From NCBI GenBank assembly GCA_030142905.1, contig JASJOG010000010.1, positions 571,501 through 635,500 of the forward strand: DNA of 64,000 nucleotides, given 5' to 3'. The DNA is from Heliopora coerulea. Its lineage: Eukaryota; Cnidaria; Anthozoa; Scleralcyonacea; Helioporidae. The notes beneath the pieces were generated by a model. It was not told the origin of the DNA. It searched no databases and saw only the letters and a list, made by a program, of their open reading frames with translations. How positions within the stretch are numbered: the stretch's first letter is position 1; every line of letters starts with the position of its first letter. Made by a program: the position numbers and the translations under genes. Below are positions 57,858 through 64,000 of the stretch, in pieces.

Positions 57858-60503
57858 GTATGTATGCATGTACGTATGTCTGTGTATGTTTGTATGTGTG
57901 TGCGTGAGGGTATGTTTGTATGTATGCATGCATGTATGTTTGTATGTATATATGTATGCATGTATGTATATGTATTTATGCATGCAACCATGCATGATTA
58001 TATAAATATACACAGGAGGAATAGGAAGTAAACAAACAACTAACTTAAAAATAATTTCAACTAAAATTATTACTGTATAACATTTCGCACACTCAGACTT
58101 CTTGATATACAAGCAACTATCCGCTTAAATAAGCACAAGTAGAAAAATTAGCATAAGAGATTATGAAAATTATGCTAAATGGAAGAGAATAAAATCTGAC
58201 TTACGTAATTTTCATTGGTGCCGGTCCACCTGCCTCGCAGTGCAAACTCAGTTTACTTCCAACAGCTAATGTTTGGTTTTCGGTCGTCTTTTTAATAACA
58301 GGTAACACTGAATACCAAGGGGGAAATTAGACGATATGTTACAGAGAGAAATGGCCGTGGGGTTTAAAGCCCATTGGGATAATATCTGGTCAGAGTGAAA
58401 AACTCAAATAAATAGGGATGCACCGGAAACAAATTTAATAATTCTGACGGTCTCTAACAGCGTCAACTGAAAATAAGCGTTCATTAGAGAATCCAGAATT
58501 TCTAATAAAAGTTTCCAGTGCCATGTTTTCATGCATCTTGAGTGGTATTTACTGCACCACTAGATTACAACGTCATTTATAAAATTGTCGAGACACCTCA
58601 GATTTAGAAAATTTATTCGCTGCAAAATCCAAGTTATTGTTAATAAGTTTGTTTTTTGTCTAGTATTGTTATATTGTTACCAGAATATTGACTACAAAAG
58701 CTCTAATTATCTCAGTTAATGAACGCACTCACTACGAGCACATTCCGCGAAGAGTTCTGGTGGCAGCACAATTATAATAAAAGCATTGCGTTGCGATCGC
58801 ATATCCACAATCATTACAGAAGCCCAAAACATCGATTCAAACCATTGAAATTTCGGCAACGAATGTTGGAAGTTTGGGAAATACAATTCTTTCATTACAA
58901 CTGTGCTGTCATCGAAGAACAATACTGCCTAGGTATACATGTGAGATTGACAGCTAGACAACTAGAAATCACTTGTCCTGGTTGCAATAACAAATATATT
59001 GGCAAAACAGAGCACTGTCTACAAACCCGCCTTTCGGAACACTCTTACAACATCAACACCAGCGCTGTAGCACAACATCTTCTCAACTGCCCACATGCCC
59101 ACTATCTCGCAAACCTCAATTCTCTCTTTGATAATCTTAACAACTACTCTCCGCCTTCCCAATCATATCTCAATAATTTTATCTTTAATAACTTTAAGAT
59201 AATTCATTCTTGTAAATTCAGTAGTTCGAACCTATTACTCATTTTAGAAACTCTCTTAATCAAACTTAATAAGCCGAGAATGAACAGTGGCCTAAAGGCC
59301 AGCAAAGAACTTTCACTCTGATCCGACACTTCCACATTTCTCAGCCACTCGACAATTGTCTGGCTTTTCTCCTGTCTAGCTGTCAATCTCGCATGTGTTA
59401 ATATCCGACTATGTTAATTTCGTTGTTAATAACCGATGACATCATCCTTGTAATTACATATACATATAACGTAGTGAGCGTTGTAAACATCTTGGTCTGA
59501 TGATGACTCTGAAATAGAGCCGAAATATTACCGTTTTCAACTTGTCTGTTTCTTGTTCTAACTTGAATATCAAGTCACAAGATGACAATTTTCGGTCTGT
59601 GTTTTATTCTATACATGCATGTGCCAGGTATATATACAAAAATCTATCCCAAAAGGGTTTCCTGCATTGCCAAATAATCGTATTCCTGATGTCTGCGTTT
59701 CTTTTTCGCAAAATCTTCATTCATCTCGTGATTTTTGTTGGATCCACCATTTAGGTTTTGCTGGACACCACAAAGCTAATCCAAAACTGTATTTTCATTC
59801 TCAACTGAAACTCATGGCAATTTTTACAAACTTTGAGTTTTGTAGGAGAAAAAGATGGGCCTCATTAAATACAGAAATGCCATAGTAAAAATTTGAACTC
59901 AAAACAAGCAGGGATCGAAAAATAATTAATACTCTCAGAGATCATATTTTCACGTTATCTCGAAGGATTGCTATCATAATGTTGAACTTCTTTGTTAATT
60001 GCAGTTCTATCTTGCAGTTATGAGAAGGTTCTTGTGAAAGCTTATTGCATTGGAACGCTTCTGATTGGTTACTTGTCATTTTTGTACTACAATTGTCAAA
60101 TTGAACACGCACAATAACTAAGAGTCGTTACTTTAAGTCTACGTTATAAAAAAAGCATAGCGAGAGTTAACAAAAGTTATATCTTGTTGTTTACCTCTGG
60201 GTGTGACAATAAGCCAACCATGTGATGTAATTGCTGGTCCAACACCATTGTCTCCTGTACAGCTATATTTCCCTTGATCACGAACAGCAACTTCATCGAT
60301 TTTCACCAATGACTCAAATCGACGTCTTTCTATTACGATCCGCTGGTCTTCCGTAAGATTTCCTGAGTTTTTGTTCCATTTTATTGCAGGTTCAGGCGTT
60401 CCATCGACTTCGCATATTAGTTTCACCGAAGAGCCTTCAACAGCAGTTACATTTAATAGCGTGTTCAAAAACTTCGGCCGACTACTCCAGTGAGAAGATT
60501 TCT
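45480..60503 (-). CDS. PTK7: PTK7-like receptor pseudokinase, 3' nine exons (5' end outside window)
   Basis: This is a single-pass receptor with extracellular Ig domains, a membrane span and an inactive kinase domain. PTK7 relatives act as Wnt/planar-polarity co-receptors at the cell surface (family knowledge). Nine minus-strand exons splice in phase to 754 residues: four Ig domains, a transmembrane helix (about 388-411, GVLLLTIIIIIFLAV then RRRKRNKK) and a kinase fold (about 470-750). The ATP-site lysine is kept (VLVKVLK), but the glycine loop reads EEGINIRM, HRD reads HRE (HRELRARNC) and DFG reads NLG. The last three Ig domains of the four are each split by a phase-2 intron just before the core tryptophan. 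Human PTK7 has seven Ig domains, so signal peptide and about three Ig domains should lie beyond 64000. Another Ig-bearing receptor kinase is the main alternative, but the motif losses favour PTK7. Confidence 0.87.
46527..47102 (-). mobile_element. Mariner-type transposon remnant, 576 bp, in pseudokinase intron
   Basis: Both ends read ACAGGGTGAGTCAAAAGTAG (about 26 near-identical bases, minus the first A), flanked by TA at 46525-46526 and 47103-47104 inside an AT repeat. An internal deletion has removed the front half of the transposase. Confidence 0.88.
46702..47031 (-). pseudogene. Carboxy-terminal part of a mariner-type transposase
   Basis: The minus frame encodes PPHYARHVRQWLDENLPGKW, then SRDLTPADFFLWGTVKDPVY and a basic tail ending HFEHCK with a stop at 46702-46704. 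This covers the second and third catalytic-acid region of a DDE transposase (usual motif RSPDLTP). The first Asp region and DNA-binding domain are deleted, so it cannot be active alone. Confidence 0.82.
47193..47300. repeat. Perfect 52-bp palindrome with 4-base loop
   Basis: Arms 47193-47244 and 47249-47300 are exact reverse complements around GTCT. Tip sequence is TATCTGAGCCCC/GGGGCTCAGATA. Confidence 0.95.
47424..47465 (+). ncRNA. Hammerhead ribozyme, type I
   Basis: All conserved parts are present in order: stem I CTGCA (47424-47428) pairing TGCAG (47461-47465); core CTGATGA (47429-47435); stem II GCTGT/ACAGC with AGT loop; GAAA (47449-47452); a very short stem III CGTACG (47453-47458); then TC with predicted cleavage after 47460. 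Minimal stem III forms are known from Penelope terminal repeats and retrozymes. It lies antisense within a pseudokinase intron. Confidence 0.85.
47888..48190 (-). CDS. PTK7: Pseudokinase exon, transmembrane and juxtamembrane region
   Basis: It encodes a short stalk, the helix LIVGAGGGVLLLTIIIIIFL, the stop-transfer RRRKRNKK and a juxtamembrane segment ending HYPRNDIAHCEDIEE. The acceptor is CTTTTTAG and the donor GAGG|GTAAGT. An open frame continues past the donor but is intronic. Confidence 0.88.
48264..49485. mobile_element. Possible hAT-like non-autonomous element, 1.2 kb
   Basis: Borders near CGTCGAGAGG and CCTCTCGACG are inverted, and 9-mers GTCCCTCTC (48255) and GTCCATCTC (49486) flank the unit. 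GGGCCCCGGG blocks lie at both ends. End positions are approximate and no transposase was seen. It contains the 115-bp tandem repeat. Confidence 0.45.
48791..49135. repeat. Tandem repeat, 3 x 115 bp
   Basis: Three nearly identical units start at 48791, 48906 and 49021 (each opens TTTCAATTTTGTATATTTGA). The third differs by GGTCG for GGCCG near its end. Confidence 0.93.
50761..50852. repeat. Fold-back hairpin repeat, sister of 44521-44612
   Basis: ACTCGAAGTATGTGCTTTAT at the left is partly mirrored by the stretch ending CGCTCAGTTCGTATTT, with a CCCGCATGGGG tip region. Confidence 0.6.
50917..51077 (-). CDS. PTK7: Pseudokinase exon, second half of membrane-proximal Ig domain
   Basis: It encodes WVQDGKSVTKAAIVSNGVST then VDVVCIARNKNEEINSTA. 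The acceptor is CTTGGCAG and the donor CAAC|GTAAGA. Confidence 0.88.
52255..52381 (-). CDS. PTK7: Pseudokinase exon, first half of membrane-proximal Ig domain
   Basis: It encodes EYKSSVKLRCQADGYPEPHI with the first cysteine. The acceptor is CTTTTCAG and the donor CAG|GTAAAT. Confidence 0.88.
53784..53938 (-). CDS. PTK7: Pseudokinase exon, second half of Ig domain
   Basis: It encodes WRKDDEVVHDGITTVGDRSI then NATVTCIVEGRDGLSYKQAY. The acceptor is TATACAG and the donor GGAG|GTATAG. Confidence 0.87.
55935..56037 (-). CDS. PTK7: Pseudokinase exon, first half of Ig domain
   Basis: It encodes PPLITHAPKDQNVQLGLSVN then FTCTAVGQPPLKI. The acceptor is ATTTCAAG and the donor GTAAGT; phase matches both neighbours. 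Confidence 0.87.
56929..57089 (-). CDS. PTK7: Pseudokinase exon, second half of Ig domain
   Basis: It encodes WFEKDEELADEKCDKK then DTVLTCEVANIAGTQSRNV. The acceptor is TGTGTAG and the donor AATG|GTGAGT. Confidence 0.88.
57410..58010. repeat. Long CATA/TA/TATG microsatellite tract
   Basis: About 600 bases of CATA, TA and TATG repeats lie in a pseudokinase intron. Around 57762-57860 CATA units, a long TA run and TATG units form a nearly perfect palindrome. The long open frames here (up to 204 codons) are repeat artefacts. Confidence 0.92.
58205..58307 (-). CDS. PTK7: Pseudokinase exon, first half of Ig domain
   Basis: It encodes LPVIKKTTENQTLAVGSKLS then LHCEAGGPAPMKI. The acceptor is TATTCAG and the donor GTAAGT. 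The split codon before the tryptophan is completed by the next exon. Confidence 0.87.
58930..59540 (+). pseudogene. Penelope-like GIY-YIG remnant with hammerhead-like tail
   Basis: The plus frame from about 58930 to 59321 encodes LEITCPGCNNKYIGKTEHCL, then TRLSEHS and a leucine/asparagine-rich tail. This matches the CxxC plus YIGxT core of Penelope endonucleases. About 175 bases further, CTGATGA at 59497, a mostly paired stem II around GAAAT and CGAAA at 59521 resemble a decayed hammerhead. No reverse transcriptase is attached. Confidence 0.65.
60195..60503 (-). CDS. PTK7: Pseudokinase exon with a complete Ig domain
   Basis: One exon encodes a whole Ig domain: SSVKLICEVDGTPEPAIKWN with the first cysteine and core tryptophan, then DQGKYSCTGDNGVG with the second cysteine. 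The acceptor is GAACAG and the donor AGAG|GTAAAC. Upstream exons are not in the window. Confidence 0.88.
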
Positions 60504-60859
60504 CTGTTCGTGAATATTTGAATAAAAATGTACTTATCATGAATAGGAACTTACAGCTAGCAAATATACAATCTAACAATAGATCAATCGTCCTAACATA
60601 GTTCTGCTTTAACTATAGAAGGTCTGTTTATAGGGAAATTGGGAAGGACGAGCAAAATGTTTGGACCCAGGCAACACCCTTTCCAGCTTCCTGGGTACCA
60701 CATGCGTCATAAAGCTCCAATAGGACTTAAGTTTATGAATGATTACTTATTAACCGAGTGTGAGGTCTGTACTGCAAATAATGTTTTAAATAAAGAATTT
60801 ATTAATTGGCTTTTGGTTCCTTCCTTCATCAATTTTAACAAACTGTGATTTCCTCTTCC

Positions 60860-62594
60860 GGGTGAAGCAACTACCTGAAAGATACGAAAAGAAACTTCGA
60901 CGATTCGAGCGAAAGCCCTTCGTCGGGAAGTTAGTAGGGTGGGTCGGGAAAACAACATGAGCTTTAATATTGTTGAATACAAAAGCGATCACGTGATAAA
61001 AATAGACCAATAAGATAGATTTGGTAAAAACAAAGTATAAATAAAAAATGTAAATCACATAACAGAACATATTAAGGAGGAAACTAGGTTATAATTGCAT
61101 AATATGCGGATAAACAAGAACAAAATGGAAAAAGTTAGTAATACAGATACAATAAACTAACATCGGGCCTAGACAAATAGACTTAAACATAAGAAAAACG
61201 CTCATTAATACCATGGGGTGGACGGTGCCGAGTTTGGAAATGAGACCCATTTCATGTCTTTTGCGGCTATCATTTCTACCAGAAATGGGACAGAGGACTC
61301 GAATTTTCATATCTGAAACACTGTGATTACCAGCATTGAAATGTCTGGCAACAGGCTGGTTAGCATCGCAACCAATGACAGCGCGGCGGTGCTCACCAAA
61401 CCTTGTCCTCAAAAGTCTTCCAGTTTCTCCAATGTAAAGCATGCCACATCTACTGCATGAGATGCAGTAGATGAGATGGGAGGAGGTGCACGTGAAATGG
61501 TGCTTGATATGATACTTAGATTTAGGTGCCAGAATGGTGGTGGAAGAATCTATGAAGTTACAAGTTTTACATTGACCCACACCACAAGGAAACGTGCCGT
61601 TATGTGACGACGAATTCTGTGGTAGGGAGCTATGGACTAGGGTTTCACGGATATTTTTGGCGTGTCGAAAAGAGACTAGGGGGTTACTGGAGAAAATGAA
61701 AGATGTTTCAGGGTCGTTTTTCAGGATATGATAATTCTTCCTAATGACATCTCTAACTTTGAAATTAAAAGGATGATAAGTTAGAACTAGGGGAATTTTG
61801 TTATTAGTAGTGACATTAGACATATGGTCTCTAAGGGTCTCAGATCGGGGGATTTGGGAGGCCTTTGAAAAGGCAGTGTCCAAAAGAGAGGTGGGATAGC
61901 CACGTTAGACAAAAAAGTTTCTCATTTCCAGGCTTTTGGCTTGAAAGTCTTCATCTTCACTGCATAAGCGGCGAAGACGAAGGAACTGAGAGAAGGGAAT
62001 CGACCTCTTGGTGTGGTTGGGATAGGAAGAGGAAAATAGAAGATAGCTGTGGGAGTCAGTAGGCTTGTAGAATACAGAAGTAACAAGTTTATTTCCATTG
62101 ATCGTTAAAAGTATACCTAAGAATGATACACTGGTCTCACTGATCTCCCATGTGAACTGTAATGCTAGATGGAAATTATTAACAAAGTTAATAAAACTCT
62201 CCAATTCGACACGGGAACATGATGATGTACCAAGACAGTCATCGATGTACCTACCCAGGTAATCAGATAACGGATCAGTGTATTGTTCAAAGATTTGTTT
62301 TTCCACAAAACCAACAAACAAATTGGCATAGTTGGGACCCATTTTGGTTCCCATAGCTACACCCTTTAGTCTCCTCCTTAATATATTCTGTTTTGTAATT
62401 TACATTTTTTGTTTATACTTTGTTTTTACCAAATCCATCTTATTGGTCTATTTTTTATCACGTGATCGCTTTTGCATTCAACAATATAAAAGCTCATGTT
62501 GTTTTCCCGACCCACCTTACTAACTTCCCGACGAAGGGCCTTCGCTCGAAACGTCGAAGTTTCTTTTCGTATATTTCAGGTAGTTGCTTCACCC
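60860..62594 (-). mobile_element. Penelope-like element, 5' truncated, with 227-bp inverted arms
   Basis: The partial reverse transcriptase plus GIY-YIG coding region is bracketed by inverted copies 60860-61086 and 62368-62594 that differ at only scattered positions. Each arm holds the hammerhead-like motif CGACGAAGGGC...GCTCGAAACGTCG. The right arm joins directly to the coding sequence at the codons before GVAMGTKMGP, so the 5' half of the element is missing. Confidence 0.88.
61089..62376 (-). pseudogene. Penelope reverse transcriptase (partial) and GIY-YIG endonuclease
   Basis: Reading on the minus strand: GVAMGTKMGPNYANLFVGF, then GRYIDDCLGT (catalytic YIDD), SVSFLGILLTINGNKL and an in-frame TAA at about 61905. 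The same frame continues RGYPTSLLDTAFSKASQI, then the CGVGQCKTC pair, SRCGMLYIGETGRLLRTRF (GIY-YIG) and ARHFNAGNHSV. The order RT then nuclease is typical of Penelope elements. The fingers and first palm motifs are absent. With a single stop in about 430 codons this is a young but dead copy. Confidence 0.9.
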
Positions 62595-64000
62595 AAAGTT
62601 ATCGCATCTTGTTATCCTCGACTACCTACACTGGCACCCATTGCTCAAGATTTCCTCCTCCGCAGATCCTTACGATGCGTCATGGGATAACCAAATTTAC
62701 GCGATAACCTGAGATTAGGTAAGAATTTTAAAAGGAATATATTTTCAATACCGATGAGATAAGGCATGTCAACTCGCAAATATCAAGGCTTTAAGGTTTC
62801 CTAATTAATTGAGTTTGCAGAAAATATCCCACAATTGTTAGAGCAGTGTTCGAATTTTAACCAGAAGATTAAAGATGTAATTGTGCATGATGTGATTTTT
62901 GTCATGATTTTTACAAGATACGGCAGGCCTTCTGCCTGAAAGTGTTTGCATCGTTCACGAAGGCTTTCTTTGGAGGCAGACTTTGCGAAGCTAGAAAAAG
63001 TAGGAACGAGTTCTACATTTTTTCTTCAAGTAAAGCCCCCCAAATAAAATTATTGACCAATCAGATGACAGATTGCATAGGAAGTAACTAAATTTAAGGG
63101 TAGTTCAAGCGGAATTTAAAAGGCGCCCCACTGAATATAGTCGCTACGAAAAGAGTCACCTAACGCCGAAAAAGCCTGGTCGAAAAGGCCTTTCGTTTTG
63201 CTACAGTGAGGATACTGAATTGAATATTTGTTTCATTATCAACTTTGAGTCAAATATTTGTGTCAAGGCATGACACCGCAATAAATAAATTTTCCAGTGG
63301 TTAACCTCCGGATGATAACCATAAACAATCTTCTACAAATATGCAATCTCGTGGTCTGCAATTGAGGATTGGCTGCATGTTGTAGATCAGTCAGAACAAG
63401 CAAAGTGTGGGCAGCGAATGGTAATGTATTTTACGCAAAACAGTCATGATTACAACCATGCAAATTACTTAAACGTATCAAAACGTATGATAAAGTGTTT
63501 AGAAAAGTTGTTCCCTTTCCCTTAAAAAATGTTCTTGACAAGCCGGAAGGTTCATTTTTCCACTATTGTCGGTGTAGTAGGGAGGAAAATTACTTTTCTG
63601 AGCTGCTCGAGTCAGTTTTGATCGTCACAATCTGAAAATTCCAGATAAATTAAGACAGCCAACGTCAAATAAAAATGTGTTAAAGCACTGAAATGTTTCA
63701 AACAGGTCCAAGTGAAGATGATAAAATTACAGGGATTGATTAAAGTGATGCGTAAGGTCTGATCCACACGGCGCGATTGTCGCTTACGACTGTTCATTCT
63801 GGTAAACACGATTTTGTCATAAGAGTATTCTGGAAGTATTGCAACATTCGAAAGCAAATTGTTGCCAGGGATCGTACCCTGAAGAGGCACTTGCATGCGT
63901 CAGGATGAAGGGTCTTATGCGACAGTCGTACGCGTAGATAAAGCCTAAGACTTTGACGAAAAGTCGTGCACGACACGATCAATCCCTCAGTTGTATATTA
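62595..64000. other. Non-coding, likely intron of the pseudokinase gene
   Basis: No Ig-type exon was found on the minus strand here, so the next upstream exon should lie outside. Near 63755-63985, short complementary GCGAC/GTCGC and TCGTACG motifs hint at an unassigned MITE. Confidence 0.45.

Noticed and set aside
57498..58112. 204-codon minus-strand open frame
   Set aside because: It is made almost wholly of Tyr/Ile/His/Thr from the TATG/CATA microsatellite, with no splice sites or domain.
59497..59530. Active hammerhead ribozyme
   Set aside because: CTGATGA and GAAA are present, but stem II has a mismatch and no stem III or cleavage-site pairing was found; treated as a relic.

Overview
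This window is animal nuclear DNA, most likely from an anthozoan cnidarian and probably a stony coral. The signs are split genes with short exons and GT/AG introns, AT-rich non-coding sequence, and a very heavy load of transposon remnants. Two of the gene models have clear animal-specific architectures. The coral assignment is an inference from the style of the retroelements and cannot be proved from the window alone.

Two convergent host genes carry almost all real coding sequence. On the plus strand, 13583-36745 holds a complete 18-exon FYVE-finger gene of the SARA/endofin family (ZFYVE9/ZFYVE16). Every junction keeps phase and the model gives 1058 residues. On the minus strand, 60503-45480 holds the last nine exons in this window of a PTK7-like receptor pseudokinase: four Ig domains, one membrane span and a kinase-fold domain whose glycine loop, HRD and DFG motifs are all altered. 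Its start, and probably three more Ig domains, lie beyond the right edge. The two genes meet tail to tail around 36.7-45.5 kb. SARA-type proteins act as endosomal adaptors in TGF-beta/BMP signalling, and PTK7 acts in Wnt and planar-polarity signalling. Their adjacency here shows no operon-like link.

Region by region: 1-3.9 kb is a head-to-tail array of R2/R4-type (restriction-like-endonuclease) non-LTR retrotransposon pieces separated by TAA repeats. 4.9-5.5 kb is a broken tyrosine-recombinase (Crypton/DUF3504-like) pseudogene. 7.6-13.1 kb carries four small DNA transposons with visible inverted ends and target duplications (three hAT-like, one pogo/Tigger-like). The introns of the FYVE gene hold tRNA-derived SINEs, a TA-flanked MITE, fold-back repeats and TTAA-type dispersed repeats. 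40.5-42.3 kb is a Tc1-like transposon nested in a hAT-like element. 43.3-44.3 kb and 60.9-62.6 kb are Penelope-like retroelement fragments, each bracketed by inverted copies of its own terminal sequence. The pseudokinase introns hold a mariner-type remnant, a 52-bp perfect palindrome, a near-textbook hammerhead ribozyme (47424-47465), a 3 x 115 bp tandem repeat inside a hAT-like element, very long TATG/CATA microsatellites and another Penelope remnant.

The items most worth a second look are the hammerhead motif, the paired inverted-arm Penelope copies, the TAA-delimited retroelement array in which one copy has lost its reverse transcriptase, and the unusually degenerate catalytic motifs of the PTK7-like protein.
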